64,000 nucleotides of DNA from assembly GCF_900302495.1 (NCBI RefSeq), contig NZ_OMKW01000001.1:868001-932000 (forward strand), in the 5' to 3' direction. The number at the start of each line of letters is the position of its first letter. Within the stretch, counting starts at the first letter, position 1. The notes below the pieces were generated by a model. It searched no databases, was not told the DNA's origin, and saw nothing but the letters and a program-made list of their open reading frames with translations. This document shows, one piece after another, positions 54,943 to 64,000 of this stretch. The position numbers were made by a program, and so were the translations under genes. The stretch comes from Pontivivens insulae. GTDB lineage: Bacteria > Pseudomonadota > Alphaproteobacteria > Rhodobacterales > Rhodobacteraceae.

Positions 54943-55677
54943 CTAGGGCAGTCGTTTGGGGCCGGGATCAAAGCCTTTGGGCGGATTTAGGACGAGCATA
55001 CCGGAACCGGTCATGCCTTTTCCGTCCTTCAAGTCAAAGCTGATCTCGTGGCGCAACGGGGCGAGGTCTGAAAGCTGATCCACCATCGCTTCGTGCCGGG
55101 CTGCGCGCAGGATGGGATACCAGATCAGGATCGTGGCATTCGGATGCGTGTCGAGGATCTGGGGAACTTTGCCAGCCACATGGACATATTCCGATTTCAC
55201 CTCGTAGGACGGATCAATCAGGATCAAGGTCTGATGGGTTCGCGGAACGGAGGTGGCGCAAAGACCCTCATAGCCATCGCGCCTCTGGAGATTTGCACCG
55301 GGAAGGTTGTTGGACAGCGCACGATGTTCTGCCGGGTGCAGCTCCATCAGGTGCATGTCGTCCTGATCGCGCAGCATCAATGCAGCGATCGCCGGAGAGC
55401 CTGGATAGGCGGTGTTGCCAAACGTATCCTGCACATTGGCAAGGACCTCACCCAGCGGTTCGCGCTCCAGATTTGCGATGGCGATGCCCTCATGCGCTTC
55501 GCGAGTCTTTGCGGTTTCGGCACTTGCCAGATCATAGAGGCCACGCCCTGCGTGGGTCTCAAGATAGCTGATTGGCCGAGGGCTGCGCAGCATCACGGTG
55601 AGCATGCGGGCCAGGATCACATGCTTGTGCACATCGGCCGGTCCACCGGCATGATAGGCGTGTTGATAGCTCAGCAT
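54943..55677 (-). CDS. rlmJ: 23S rRNA (adenine2030-N6)-methyltransferase
   Basis: 244 residues. MLSYQHAYHAGGPADVHKHVILARML is the RlmJ opening, YLETHAGRGLYDL the SAM motif and LILIDPSYEVKSEY the catalytic DPPY-like motif (DPSY). It methylates A2030 of 23S rRNA. Convergent with the tRNA-Thr region, divergent from rpsD. Confidence 0.94.
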   Translation of the reverse strand: MLSYQHAYHAGGPADVHKHVILARMLTVMLRSPRPISYLETHAGRGLYDLASAETAKTREAHEGIAIANLEREPLGEVLANVQDTFGNTAYPGSPAIAALMLRDQDDMHLMELHPAEHRALSNNLPGANLQRRDGYEGLCATSVPRTHQTLILIDPSYEVKSEYVHVAGKVPQILDTHPNATILIWYPILRAARHEAMVDQLSDLAPLRHEISFDLKDGKGMTGSGMLVLNPPKGFDPGPKRLP

Positions 55678-55800
55678 GAGCGGGGTCTACCCTATCGCGC
55701 AGATGACAGCCAGTGCGGCGGTTGACTCTGCCCGTTTGCCCCGTATAACCCGCGCATCCCGATGGCCATATTGGTCATGCGGGCCTTGGTGTTTGTGGAC

Positions 55801-55864
55801 CCCGCAAGGGATCTCCTGTCGCCCGAAAGGGAGAGGAAAGCACCTTTCAACCGCGCAACACGCG
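55801..55864 (+). promoter_or_regulatory. Multi-hairpin 5' leader of rpsD
   Basis: Hairpins CCC-GCAA-GGG (55801-55810), CCC-GAAA-GGG (55822-55831), GAAAG-CAC-CTTTC (55836-55848) and CGCG-CAACA-CGCG (55852-55864) lie in a row within 84 bp before the rpsD start. The first two have GNRA tetraloops. S4 is a known autoregulator that binds its own mRNA in other bacteria, so this is a candidate S4-binding leader. Confidence 0.5.
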
Positions 55865-55884
55865 CACATAGAAAGGATCCAGCC

Positions 55885-56505
55885 GTGACCAAACGCACGT
55901 CTGCCAAGTACAAGCTCGACCGCCGTATGGGCGAAAACATCTGGGGTCGTCCGAAGTCCCCGGTCAACCGCCGTGAGTACGGCCCCGGCCAGCACGGCCA
56001 GCGCCGCAAGGGCAAGCTGTCTGATTTCGGTATCCAGCTTCGCGCCAAGCAGAAGCTGAAAGGCCACTACGGTGATCTGACCGAGAAGCAGTTCCGCCGT
56101 ATCTATGCCGAAGCAGAGCGTCTGCGCGGCGACACCGGTGAGAACCTGATCGGCCTGCTGGAAAGCCGTCTGGACGCGATCGTCTACCGCGCGAAATTCG
56201 TGCCGACGATCTTTGCCGCACGTCAGTTCGTGAACCACGGCCACGTCACCGTGAACGGCAAGCGCGTCAACATCCCGTCCTACCGCGTCAAGGAAGGCGA
56301 TGTCGTGCAGGTTCGTGAGAAGTCCCGCCAGCTTGCCATCGTGATGGAAGCGGTTGCGTCCTCCGAGCGTGACACGCCGGAGTATCTCGACTGCGATACG
56401 TCCAAGCTGTCTGCGACCTTCGTGCGCAAGCCTGCTCTGGCCGATGTGCCTTACGCAGTTGTCATGGAACCGAACCTTGTGGTCGAATTCTACGCGAAGA
56501 ACTGA
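55885..56505 (+). CDS. rpsD: 30S ribosomal protein S4
   Basis: 206 residues from a GTG start at 55885 with GAAAGGA upstream; the residues [37 protein letters not shown] begin S4. Longer starts (from 55762) are non-homologous. The S4 RNA-binding domain [25 protein letters not shown] is intact. S4 nucleates 30S assembly. Here it is unlinked to the alpha operon. Confidence 0.98.
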   Translation: MTKRTSAKYKLDRRMGENIWGRPKSPVNRREYGPGQHGQRRKGKLSDFGIQLRAKQKLKGHYGDLTEKQFRRIYAEAERLRGDTGENLIGLLESRLDAIVYRAKFVPTIFAARQFVNHGHVTVNGKRVNIPSYRVKEGDVVQVREKSRQLAIVMEAVASSERDTPEYLDCDTSKLSATFVRKPALADVPYAVVMEPNLVVEFYAKN

Positions 56506-56531
56506 TCTTCGCCGACATCATCGAATTTTGG

Positions 56532-56558
56532 AAAGGGTCGCCCGATGGGCGGCCCTTT
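56532..56558. terminator. Terminator after rpsD
   Basis: AAAGGGTCGCCC (56532-56543) pairs with GGGCGGCCCTTT (from 56547), followed by T's; lies between convergent rpsD and the dipeptidase. Confidence 0.92.
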
Positions 56559-56581
56559 TCATTTGAATTGCGTGGCTTGCC

Positions 56582-57625
56582 TCATTCCCCCCACGTGCGG
56601 CGCAGGTGTTCGATCCAATTGCGGTGGCAGAGCTTCTCCATCAGCGCATCGTCATAGCCGTGAGCACGCATCGCGTCGCGCAGGGCATCGAGGCCTGCGG
56701 CCGAGCCGATCTCGGCCGGAACGACTGCGCCGTCGAAATCTGATCCCATGCCGACGTGATCTTCGCCCGCGTGTTCGATCATATGATCGAGGTGTCGGAC
56801 CATCCATTCCAGTGCACCCTCAGCCCGCATCTGCCCATCCGGGCGCAGAAAGGCGCCCGCGAAGTTAAGGCCGACCATGCCGCCGGTTTGCCCAATCGCC
56901 TTGAGCTGCGCGTCTGTCACGCTGCGCGCATGTGGACAGACGGCATGTGCGTTTGAGTGGGTGGCGACGAGGGGAAGGCCGATTTCTGCCACGTCCCAGA
57001 ACCCCTTCTCCGTCAGGTGTGAAGTGTCAAAGACCATGCGCAATTCGGCACAGCGACGGGCGAGGGCTTTGCCCGCATCGGTCAGGCCAGGTCCGGTGTC
57101 ACCGGTTGAGGGGAAGCGGAAGGGTACGCCATGGCCAAAGATCGTCTCACGCGACCAGACCGGCCCGATGGAGCGCAGGCCGGCCGCATAGAGCACATCC
57201 AGTTCCATGAGGTCCGGGCCGATTGCCTCTGCCCCTTCGAGATGCATGACGGCCGCGAGCTGGCCTTGTGTGATGGCCAGCTCAATTTGCGCAGCACTAG
57301 TGCACAGCGTCACGTCGCCGAGCCTGTCCAGTTCGATCAGCAGCGCGGCTTGTGCAAGTGTCGTTGCGAGGGCGGGCGCATGCTCCAGTTTAGGAGAGGT
57401 CGGCAAGTCATATTCAGGCTTGAGCATCGCCGCCATGTCGAAGGGGCCATCATCGGGCACAAAGATCGCAAACAGCCCCCCGGCCAGATTTCCCGCCTTG
57501 GCAGTAGGCAGATCAATGTGACCCGGCCCGCCGGACCGAAACCCCGCCAGTGCCGGCTTGCCGCCGGATTTGTAAAGCCGAAGCAAGGCATCGTTGTGAC
57601 CGTCAAAAATTGCGGGTGTCGACAT
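56582..57625 (-). CDS. Membrane dipeptidase (renal dipeptidase family M19)
   Basis: 347 residues from ATG 57625. FDGHNDALLRLY carries the HxD zinc ligands, VMHLEGAEAIGPDL the bridging Glu, VFDTSHLTEKGFWDVAEIGLPLVATHSNAHAV further His ligands, and HVGMGSDFDGAVVP the last conserved segment. No signal peptide is visible, so despite the family name it is probably cytoplasmic. Cleaves dipeptides. The same frame stays open to 58177 but only as a shadow of the MFS gene. Confidence 0.9.
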   Translation of the reverse strand: MSTPAIFDGHNDALLRLYKSGGKPALAGFRSGGPGHIDLPTAKAGNLAGGLFAIFVPDDGPFDMAAMLKPEYDLPTSPKLEHAPALATTLAQAALLIELDRLGDVTLCTSAAQIELAITQGQLAAVMHLEGAEAIGPDLMELDVLYAAGLRSIGPVWSRETIFGHGVPFRFPSTGDTGPGLTDAGKALARRCAELRMVFDTSHLTEKGFWDVAEIGLPLVATHSNAHAVCPHARSVTDAQLKAIGQTGGMVGLNFAGAFLRPDGQMRAEGALEWMVRHLDHMIEHAGEDHVGMGSDFDGAVVPAEIGSAAGLDALRDAMRAHGYDDALMEKLCHRNWIEHLRRTWGE

Positions 57626-57757
57626 GGGGAACCTTCGCGGTGAGGGATGGGGCTGGGCCGATCCTAGGTCCAGACCGCGCGGCTCGCCACCGTCGGGATT
57701 GTGCCCGCACATTGAATTGTCTTGGCTTGGCCCGGATGCGGGCGTAACGGTCATGCC

Positions 57758-58999
57758 ATGTCTATGTCGATTGAAGAGTCCCGCGCGCTGCCGCAGTGGC
57801 GCAGACCCGTTGCCCTGCTGATCCTGATGGCGGCGGCGATGCCGCTGGCCTTTTCGACGTGGCAGGCATTGCTCAACAACTTTGTGATCGAGGCGGCGCA
57901 GTTCGACGGCGCTGACATTGGCTGGCTGCAAAGTGTGCGGGAAATTCCCGGGTTCCTCGCCATTGGGGTGATTTTCATCATCATCTTCGTGCGGGAGCAG
58001 ACGCTGGCCATCATTTCCCTTATCATGCTTGGAGTCGCTGTTGCGATAACCGGGTTCTTCCCTAGCTTTCAGGGCCTGCTCATCACGACGCTGATTTCCT
58101 CGATCGGGTTTCACTATTACGAGACGGTGAATCAATCGCTGCAACTTCAGTGGATCGATAAGGCGAAAGCTCCGCAATTACTGGGGTGGATTGTCGCCGT
58201 GGGTTCCGGCGCATCTTTGGTGGCCTACGGCGCACTCGTGATCGGGTGGAAGACGTTCGAGTGGAGCTATAACGCGGTTTACCTTGCCGGGGGTGGAGCG
58301 ACCGTGCTGCTCGCGCTTGTCTGCTGGCTGGCCTATCCGCAATTTGACAGCCCAAATCCGCAGATCAAGAAGATGGTGCTGCGCAAGCGGTACTGGCTCT
58401 ACTACGCGCTGCAATTCATGTCGGGCGCGCGCCGGCAGATCTTTGTCGTGTTCGCAGCGTTCATGATGGTGGAGAAGTTCGGCTTTGAGGTGCACGAGGT
58501 GACGGGCCTCTTCCTCGCCAACTATCTGGCCAACATGATCTTTGCGCCGATGATGGGGACATTCGTACAACGGTTCGGGGAGCGAACGGCGCTGACGGTT
58601 GAGTATATCGGCCTGATTGCGATCTTTCTGGCCTATGGCGCGCTCTACTTTGCCGATTGGGGCGATCTGGCGATTGGGGCAGCGATTGCGGCAGGGCTTT
58701 ATGTTCTGGATCATCTGTTCTTTGCGCTGGCCTTTGCGCTGAAAACCTATTTCCAGAAGATCGCTGATCCTGGAGATATTGCGCCGACGGCGGCGGTTGC
58801 CTTCACCATCAATCATATTGCGGCCGTGTTTTTGCCCGCTGCGCTAGGCTATCTCTGGCTGACCTCACCGGCTGGGGTTTTCATTCTCGCGGCGGCGTTC
58901 GCCTCGATCTCGCTGATGCTAGCGCTGTTGATCCCGAGGCATCCCGAGAAGGGCAACGAGACGATCTTTTCCGGGCGCTCGATTGCTCCGGCTGAGTAA
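57758..58999 (+). CDS. MFS transporter
   Basis: 413 residues from ATG 57758 with twelve hydrophobic segments (VALLILMAAAMPLAFSTWQALLNNF first, VFILAAAFASISLMLALLIP last). Loop 2-3 has SVREIPGFLAIGVIFIIIFVREQTLA rather than the classical GxxxDRxGRR. FHYYETVNQSLQLQWIDKAKAPQLLGWIVAVGSGASL is well conserved in a marine alphaproteobacterial MFS group. Substrate unknown. Divergent from the dipeptidase (132-bp gap), so peptide or amino acid use is conceivable. Confidence 0.85.
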   Translation: MSMSIEESRALPQWRRPVALLILMAAAMPLAFSTWQALLNNFVIEAAQFDGADIGWLQSVREIPGFLAIGVIFIIIFVREQTLAIISLIMLGVAVAITGFFPSFQGLLITTLISSIGFHYYETVNQSLQLQWIDKAKAPQLLGWIVAVGSGASLVAYGALVIGWKTFEWSYNAVYLAGGGATVLLALVCWLAYPQFDSPNPQIKKMVLRKRYWLYYALQFMSGARRQIFVVFAAFMMVEKFGFEVHEVTGLFLANYLANMIFAPMMGTFVQRFGERTALTVEYIGLIAIFLAYGALYFADWGDLAIGAAIAAGLYVLDHLFFALAFALKTYFQKIADPGDIAPTAAVAFTINHIAAVFLPAALGYLWLTSPAGVFILAAAFASISLMLALLIPRHPEKGNETIFSGRSIAPAE

Positions 59000-59091
59000 C
59001 GCGACAATCAGAAGGGTGTGAACACAACGTCTCACCCCCTTGTGAGGCGGCGGCGGGTGGCTAAATCTAGGGCCAACGCAAGGAGAAATGC

Positions 59092-59739
59092 ATGTTCTTT
59101 ACCCGTAAGAAGTCGACGATGGTGCCCGCCGCTGAGGCCCTTCCCGGGCGCCCGGACGCGATCCCGACGGCGAAAAGCCACTTTGTGAATGGCAATCCGT
59201 TGAAAGGCCCGTTTCCTGAAGGTCTGGAAACAGCGATGTTCGGGATGGGATGCTTCTGGGGCGTGGAGCGTATGTTTTGGAAGCTGGAGGGCGTTTATAC
59301 CACGGCTGTCGGATATGCGGGTGGCTATACGCCCAATGCGACCTATCAGGAGGTTTGCACCGGGCAGACGGGACACAATGAGGTTGTGTTGGTCGTCTTT
59401 GACCCTGACGTGATCAGCTATGAAGCACTCTTGCAGGTGTTTTGGGAAGGGCATGATCCCACCCAGGGCATGCGGCAGGGCAATGACACCGGGACGCAGT
59501 ACCGCTCGGGGATCTATACGTATACCGACGCACAGGCGGAGGCCGCTAAGCGGACAAAGGCCGAGTTTGCGCCGCGTCTGCAAAAGGCTGGCTATGGCGC
59601 GATCACGACTGAAATCGTTTCCGCGCCAGAGTTCTTCTACGCGGAGGACTATCATCAGCAGTACCTCGCGAAGAATCCCGGCGGCTACTGCGGTATCGGA
59701 GGAACGGGTGTGACCTGCCCGATTGGGGTGGGGGCGTAA
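59092..59739 (+). CDS. msrA: Peptide methionine sulfoxide reductase MsrA
   Basis: 215 residues. [15 protein letters not shown] carries catalytic Cys54; [31 protein letters not shown] and [26 protein letters not shown] are diagnostic. C-terminal [13 protein letters not shown] supplies two resolving cysteines. Reduces methionine-S-sulfoxide in proteins after oxidative damage. GGAG precedes ATG. Confidence 0.97.
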   Translation: MFFTRKKSTMVPAAEALPGRPDAIPTAKSHFVNGNPLKGPFPEGLETAMFGMGCFWGVERMFWKLEGVYTTAVGYAGGYTPNATYQEVCTGQTGHNEVVLVVFDPDVISYEALLQVFWEGHDPTQGMRQGNDTGTQYRSGIYTYTDAQAEAAKRTKAEFAPRLQKAGYGAITTEIVSAPEFFYAEDYHQQYLAKNPGGYCGIGGTGVTCPIGVGA

Positions 59740-59755
59740 GGCCTGCCTTTTGACG

Positions 59756-59793
59756 GCGCGCGGGGGACTTTTCGCAGCAAAAGTTCCGCGCGC
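59756..59793. terminator. Long two-part hairpin between msrA and prmA
   Basis: Outer arms GCGCGCGG (59756-59763) and CCGCGCGC (59786-59793), inner arms ACTTTT (59767-59772) and AAAAGT (59779-59784). Likely transcript end of msrA or a repeat element of the GGGACTTTT-AAAAGTCCC kind often seen in Rhodobacterales. Confidence 0.6.
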
Positions 59794-59851
59794 TGCTTGA
59801 CCGGCCCAAGCCTGCCGCGCATACCCGCGTGAACTTTGCAGGAGAGCCGCG

Positions 59852-60718
59852 ATGACGACCTGGACCGCCCTGACGACCCTTGCCGGAGAAGCGCCCGCGC
59901 TCGCCCTTGGCGAAGCCATGGAGACGCTCGATCCAGCGCCCACCGGTGTCGGCGTGTTTGAGGTCGAGGACGGGTCCGGTTTGTGGGAAGTGGGCGGCTA
60001 TTTTACGGAGCAACCTGATCGGGCGGGGCTTGCACTGCTTGAGGCACTGCACGGCGCCGAGGCCTTTGCCGTATCCAAGCTTGATGATCGGGATTGGGTT
60101 GCGCAGGTCCGACGCGAACTCGCGCCCGTGCGGGCAGGTCGCTTTGTGGTGCACGGATCACATGACCGTGGGGCCGCCGGGCATCGGATCGGGCTTGAGA
60201 TTGACGCGGCCATGGCATTCGGAACCGGGCATCATGCCACGACGCAGGGTTGCCTTTTGGCGCTCGACAAACTGATCACGATGGGATTGCGGGCAGAGAA
60301 CGTGGCCGATATCGGATCAGGCACGGGCGTCTTGGCGATGGCGGCAGCGAAAGTTTTTCCCTGCGCCGCAATTGCAAGCGACATTGACGACCTTGCAACC
60401 GTGACCGCACGGGCGAATTTGCGCTGGAACGGCTTGGGCGATCGGGTGGCCTGCGTCACAGCACCTGGTTTCCGGCATCGGCGCCTCACCGAGCGCGGGC
60501 CATATGATCTGGTTTTTGCCAACATCCTCGCCAATCCGCTGCGCCGGCTTGCGCCTCAGATGGTGACGCATACCGAAACGGGCTCGGTTTTGATCCTCTC
60601 GGGCATCCTGAACCGTCAGGCGACCGGTGTGGAGCGGACCTATCAGGGCTACGGTTTCCACAGAATGGAGCGGCGCGTGATTGGCGAGTGGACAACACTG
60701 ACATTGCGTCGCGCCTGA
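59852..60718 (+). CDS. prmA: Ribosomal protein L11 methyltransferase
   Basis: 288 residues. AMAFGTGHHATTQGCLLALDKL and VADIGSGTGVLAMAAAKVFPCAAIASDIDDLATVTARANLRWNGL give the SAM site, and YDLVFANILANPLRRLAPQM the NxxANP catalytic region, all typical of PrmA. It trimethylates L11. CAGGAGAG precedes ATG 59852. Confidence 0.93.
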   Translation: MTTWTALTTLAGEAPALALGEAMETLDPAPTGVGVFEVEDGSGLWEVGGYFTEQPDRAGLALLEALHGAEAFAVSKLDDRDWVAQVRRELAPVRAGRFVVHGSHDRGAAGHRIGLEIDAAMAFGTGHHATTQGCLLALDKLITMGLRAENVADIGSGTGVLAMAAAKVFPCAAIASDIDDLATVTARANLRWNGLGDRVACVTAPGFRHRRLTERGPYDLVFANILANPLRRLAPQMVTHTETGSVLILSGILNRQATGVERTYQGYGFHRMERRVIGEWTTLTLRRA

Positions 60719-60733
60719 GGGCCGGCAGCAAAA

Positions 60734-60755
60734 AGCCGCCCGGGTTGGGGCGGCT
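60734..60755. terminator. Bidirectional terminator between prmA and DUF1127 gene
   Basis: AGCCGCCC (60734-60741) pairs with GGGCGGCT (60748-60755); the A-run 60730-60734 gives a U-run for the minus-strand DUF1127 transcript. Confidence 0.88.
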
Positions 60756-60781
60756 CTAGCTGTCTTGATATCGGCGGGGTC

Positions 60782-61006
60782 TTAGTAGACGCGGCGCGCC
60801 ATGTCGGATGCGACATCATCGATGTTCGCGCGCAGCAGGCCAAGATCATCAAGCTGACGGTCAGTGAGTTGGTGGAGCCCTTCAGCGGTCTCGTTCGCGA
60901 TCATCCACTGGCGCACTTTCAGAACGGCGCGGTCAATTGCGGTCACGAAGCGGTAAACGGCAGTGGCACCGAATGGTGCAACAGAAGTTTGGGTGGTCAT
61001 TGCCAT
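60782..61006 (-). CDS. DUF1127 domain-containing small protein
   Basis: 74 residues from ATG 61006 (GGAGACC upstream). AIDRAVLKVRQWMIANETAEGLHQLTDRQLDDLGLLRANIDDVASDMARR is DUF1127, an Arg-rich-like small protein family of alphaproteobacteria. Related short ones take part in RNA turnover and phosphate/stress responses, but this one is uncharacterised. Usually strongly expressed as a small transcript; a 271-bp gap to ruvC could contain its promoter. Confidence 0.9.
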   Translation of the reverse strand: MAMTTQTSVAPFGATAVYRFVTAIDRAVLKVRQWMIANETAEGLHQLTDRQLDDLGLLRANIDDVASDMARRVY

Positions 61007-61277
61007 GTCAGGTCTCCAAAAATGCGAGCAATGTCGAGCTGGATCATCCTGCTCTGCGCGGCATTTGGGGGAAGTCGCGCGGCGCCACAAGATGCGTTTG
61101 GGCCTAGGCGGATATGCAATTTGTGCATGGGTCTTAACGGGTTAAACCAAAGCGCTTCGAGGTGTCGCGGATAGAATAGTGCGTGTCGAAAATGACCTTC
61201 ACCTGTCCGCCCTATTGCCATGTTCCCCTTTCGTGCTAAGCGTTGTGAAAGATATTTTTTGCGAGAGGGGCTGGCGG

Positions 61278-61784
61278 ATGCGTGTCTTGGGAATCGATCC
61301 GGGCCTTCGGCGCATGGGTTGGGGCGTGATTGACGTTGCCGGATCTCGAATCAGCCATGTCGGGAATGGTGTTTGCACCGGGTCAGGCAGCGATCTGGCC
61401 GCGCGTCTTCACACGCTCTTCGATCAGCTGACAGATGTGGTGGAGCGGTTCGCGCCCGTCTGTGCAGCGGTCGAGCATACGTTCGTGAATAAGGATGCGG
61501 CCGGGACCCTGAAGCTGGGCCAGGCGCGCGGTATTGCGCTGTTGGTACCGGCGCGGGCTGGGTTGAGCGTTGCTGAATATGCGCCCAATGCGGTCAAGAA
61601 GGTCGTCGTTGGCGTTGGGCATGCTGCAAAGGCACAGGTCGATCATATGGTGCGCATGCAATTGCCGGGCGTTGAAATTGCGGGACCGGATGCGGCGGAC
61701 GCATTGGCCATTGCATTGTGCCATGCCCATCACGCCCGATTTGCCGGTCGGCTGGATGCGGCGATTGCGAGGGCAGGCGCATGA
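61278..61784 (+). CDS. ruvC: Crossover junction endodeoxyribonuclease RuvC
   Basis: 168 residues from ATG 61278. [16 protein letters not shown] has catalytic Asp7, [25 protein letters not shown] the Glu, and [26 protein letters not shown] and [17 protein letters not shown] the last Asp pair. Cuts Holliday junctions. Its stop overlaps ruvA (ATGA). Confidence 0.97.
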   Translation: MRVLGIDPGLRRMGWGVIDVAGSRISHVGNGVCTGSGSDLAARLHTLFDQLTDVVERFAPVCAAVEHTFVNKDAAGTLKLGQARGIALLVPARAGLSVAEYAPNAVKKVVVGVGHAAKAQVDHMVRMQLPGVEIAGPDAADALAIALCHAHHARFAGRLDAAIARAGA

Positions 61785-62452
61785 TCGGGAAGGTTTCGGG
61801 GCGGTTGGATTATCGCATGGGCGACCATGTTCTGGTTGAGGCGGGGGGTGTCGGCTACCTCGTCTATTGCTCCGAGCGGACATTGGCCGCTCTGCCAGCT
61901 GAGGGAACCCAAGTCGCGCTCTATACCGAGATGGTGGTGCGCGAAGACCTCATGCAGCTCTACGGCTTTCTCACGCTTGCGGAGAAGGAATGGCATCGAT
62001 TGTTGACGTCGGTACAAGGGGTCGGAGCGAAGGCGGCATTGGCTATTCTGGGCACTTTGGGGCCAGAGGGGACCAGTCGGGCCATCGCCCTTGGTGATGC
62101 GACCGCTGTAAAGGCGGCCCCCGGCATAGGTCCCAAGATCGCGGCGCGGGTCGTGAACGAGTTGCAGGACAAGGCCCCGGCGATCATGGCGTTGGGGGCC
62201 AGTGGCGCGCGCCGCGCCATGGCGACAGCCCCTGCGTCGGCGAACACGTCGGACGTATCCGAACCCGTGGTCGTTGATACGCAAGAGCCTGCAGCCTCCT
62301 CGGATGGGGTCGCGCAGGCGGATGCGCTCTCGGCCCTCGTCAATTTGGGCTATGCGCATGGTGAGGCGGCCGCAGCCGTCGCAAGTGCTGAAGGGGACGA
62401 TGCATCGACCCTCATCAAAGCGGCGCTCAAGGCGCTCGCCCCGAAAGGCTAA
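61781..62452 (+). CDS. ruvA: Holliday junction branch migration protein RuvA
   Basis: 223 residues from ATG 61781. [31 protein letters not shown] (domain I), two helix-hairpin-helix regions [19 protein letters not shown] and [20 protein letters not shown], a flexible Ala-rich linker (about 140-180) and the RuvB-binding domain III ([24 protein letters not shown]). Forms the tetramer that holds the junction. Confidence 0.97.
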   Translation: MIGKVSGRLDYRMGDHVLVEAGGVGYLVYCSERTLAALPAEGTQVALYTEMVVREDLMQLYGFLTLAEKEWHRLLTSVQGVGAKAALAILGTLGPEGTSRAIALGDATAVKAAPGIGPKIAARVVNELQDKAPAIMALGASGARRAMATAPASANTSDVSEPVVVDTQEPAASSDGVAQADALSALVNLGYAHGEAAAAVASAEGDDASTLIKAALKALAPKG

Positions 62453-62509
62453 GCCAGTGACGCGATCGGTGATGGACCGGCGTGGTGGGATCGGATACGG
62501 CCTGTCAGC

Positions 62510-63553
62510 ATGAGTGATCCCTTCGATATGAGCCCGCATGAGACGCCTGCGGATCTGGCCGGGTCCGAAATGGATCGCGCCCTGCGACCGCAGACACTCG
62601 ACGACTTTACCGGTCAGGCCGAGGCGCGCGCGAACCTTCGTGTTTTCATCGAGAGTGCCCGCAAACGCGGCGAGGCGATGGATCACACGCTGTTCTATGG
62701 TCCGCCGGGCCTTGGAAAGACGACGCTGGCGCAAATCGTTTCTCGTGAATTGGGCGTCAATTTTCGCATGACGTCGGGACCGGTGCTGGCAAAAGCCGGA
62801 GACCTTGCAGCGATCCTGACCAATCTGGATGCGCGTGATGTGTTGTTCATTGATGAGATCCACCGACTGAACCCTGTGGTTGAGGAAGTGCTCTATCCCG
62901 CGATGGAGGATTTCGAGCTTGACCTCGTGATTGGTGAGGGGCCCGCGGCACGCACAGTGCGAATTGATCTGCAGCCTTTCACGCTGGTGGGCGCGACAAC
63001 GCGTCTTGGCCTTTTGACGACGCCTCTGCGCGACCGGTTCGGCATTCCCACGCGGCTGGAATTCTACACCGTCGATGAACTGGTAAAAATCGTGGAGCGC
63101 GGGGCGCGACTGATGGATACGGTTCCGACACCGGATGGCGCGCGAGAAATCGCGCGGCGTGCGCGGGGCACCCCGCGGATTGCTGGCCGGCTGCTGCGCC
63201 GGGTCGTCGATTTCGCGATTGTCGAAGGCGATGGCACCGTCACTCAGCAACTCGCCGATCGGGCGCTGACCCGGCTGGGCGTCGATGATTTGGGATTGGA
63301 CGGCGCGGATCGGCGCTATTTGCGCCTGCTCGCCGAGAACTATGGGGGTGGGCCGGTTGGAGTCGAAACCATCGCGGCGGCGTTGAGTGAAGCGCGGGAT
63401 GCAATCGAGGAAGTAATCGAGCCCTTTCTGTTGCAACAGGGCCTGATTGCGCGGACCCCGCGCGGACGTATGCTAGGACACAAGGCATGGACTCATCTGG
63501 GCCTTGCACCGCCCCGGCGGGCTGAACAATCGGATCTGTTTGACGAAAGCTAA
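62510..63553 (+). CDS. ruvB: Holliday junction branch migration ATPase RuvB
   Basis: 347 residues. Walker [16 protein letters not shown] (about 64-78), Walker [29 protein letters not shown], sensor [20 protein letters not shown], arginine finger region and the C-terminal winged helix ([17 protein letters not shown]). Drives branch migration with RuvA. 57 bp after ruvA. Confidence 0.98.
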   Translation: MSDPFDMSPHETPADLAGSEMDRALRPQTLDDFTGQAEARANLRVFIESARKRGEAMDHTLFYGPPGLGKTTLAQIVSRELGVNFRMTSGPVLAKAGDLAAILTNLDARDVLFIDEIHRLNPVVEEVLYPAMEDFELDLVIGEGPAARTVRIDLQPFTLVGATTRLGLLTTPLRDRFGIPTRLEFYTVDELVKIVERGARLMDTVPTPDGAREIARRARGTPRIAGRLLRRVVDFAIVEGDGTVTQQLADRALTRLGVDDLGLDGADRRYLRLLAENYGGGPVGVETIAAALSEARDAIEEVIEPFLLQQGLIARTPRGRMLGHKAWTHLGLAPPRRAEQSDLFDES

Positions 63554-63605
63554 CCGGTGCGCCATGCCTTCGTCGGCAAGTTTGGGAAAAAAATGAAGGA
63601 CTGTG

Positions 63606-64000
63606 ATGAGTGTCGAGGCGATCACCCGACTGTTTACCCGGTCTAATGGCGAGTTTGTCTTTGCGCGATGGGGGCGCCCGATTGCGCCGATTGTTTTTGG
63701 CGTCGAGGATCAGACAATCGCGACCGTAAAGGGCGCGGTTGAGGCGGTGGTGACCCTCGCCGGGCATAAGATGGCCGAGACTGATCCGGAGCTTGGCGCG
63801 AATATGATGTGGTTTTTCCTGCGGGACTGGTCAGAGCTGCTGGAGACACCGGACCTTGACCGGCTGATCCCCGATCTTGCGCCGCTGGTGGGGCGCCTGC
63901 AGGCAGCAGACGCAAACCAGTATCGCATTTTTCGATTTGAGCCAGACGGCGCGATCAAAGCCTGCTTTGTGTTCATTCGGATGGATGAGATCATGTCCGA
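63606..64000 (+). CDS. Conserved hypothetical protein, cut by the window end
   Basis: At least 131 residues from ATG 63606 (AAGGA 8 bases upstream); the frame stays open to the edge. Begins SVEAITRLFTRSNGEFVFARWGRPIAPIVFGV and continues with a helix-rich part. No signal peptide and no family I recognise. Probably a Rhodobacterales gene that accompanies ruvCAB; the tol-pal genes often follow further downstream in the group. Confidence 0.7.
   Translation, partial: MSVEAITRLFTRSNGEFVFARWGRPIAPIVFGVEDQTIATVKGAVEAVVTLAGHKMAETDPELGANMMWFFLRDWSELLETPDLDRLIPDLAPLVGRLQAADANQYRIFRFEPDGAIKACFVFIRMDEIMS

Noticed and set aside
57626-58177. Long extension of the dipeptidase frame
   Set aside because: Runs antisense to the MFS gene and has no dipeptidase-like sequence; HND zinc motif begins just after ATG 57625.

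Overview
The window is 64 kb of GC-rich alphaproteobacterial chromosome. I place it in the order Rhodobacterales (Rhodobacter/Roseobacter group) but do not name a genus. Supporting context: an F1-only ATP synthase operon (atpHAGDC) without F0 genes, hemC-hemD followed by a mitofilin/Mic60-like gene and a HemY-like gene, NadQ-type NAD regulation, DUF1127 and DUF3422 proteins, a fused pntA, and dispersed Rhodobacterales-style intergenic repeats (GCCTCCGGCGGGG-TATTT...). Almost every gene is an ordinary chromosomal gene with high-GC codon usage, densely packed and often with 4 or 8 nt start/stop overlaps. No integrase, transposase or CRISPR array was seen.

Layout. 0-12 kb: cut AhpD-like gene, LysE exporter, ArsR/SRPBCC pair, a minus-strand polyamine-type set (glutamine synthetase-like, DUF2867, methyltransferase, agmatinase) divergent from a GntR regulator, an extensin-like lipoprotein, lutABC lactate oxidation genes, a small autotransporter-like barrel protein. 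12-27 kb: rplY, EamA transporter, pth, a secreted PilJ-N protein divergent from a SulP anion transporter, a PL5-like lyase lipoprotein, pntAB divergent from mutL, DUF3422, a second ureohydrolase, gloB. 28-33 kb: atpHAGDC. 33-39 kb: H-type lectin, DUF418-like membrane protein, prs, isomerase/hydrolase pair, threonine aldolase, YcgN. 39-45 kb: the most accessory-like part. A clearly AT-rich Shedu-like (DUF4263) nuclease gene, an Imm11/DUF1629-like orphan gene and a lower-GC membrane protein alternate with housekeeping genes (nadQ-like, HD hydrolase, ahcY). 45-64 kb: DUF1761, MATE, EVE, YciI, tsaD, hemC-hemD-mic60-hemY, tRNA-Thr(CGT), rlmJ, rpsD, dipeptidase, MFS, msrA, prmA, DUF1127, ruvCAB, and an unknown gene cut by the window end.

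How genes may work together. Agmatinase plus a GS-like ligase beside a GntR regulator suggests use of agmatine/putrescine nitrogen. lutABC oxidises lactate to pyruvate. PntAB and the F1 genes belong to energy conservation. ahcY clears S-adenosylhomocysteine. hemC/hemD make uroporphyrinogen III, and their neighbours mic60/hemY are membrane-shape and haem-linked proteins. ruvCAB resolves Holliday junctions and mutL serves mismatch repair.

Most noteworthy: (1) the solitary Shedu-like gene in an AT-rich insert; (2) four GTGCAC hexamers phased exactly 11 bp apart between ycgN and a GNAT gene; (3) a repeat family that fills the 42-47 bp gap at three convergent gene pairs, plus an inverted pair elsewhere; (4) a 32-bp interrupted palindrome between pntA and mutL; (5) a multi-hairpin rpsD leader; (6) a PL5-like protein that keeps Arg/Tyr but lacks the family His; (7) an 18-bp SoxR-geometry inverted repeat upstream of ahcY.
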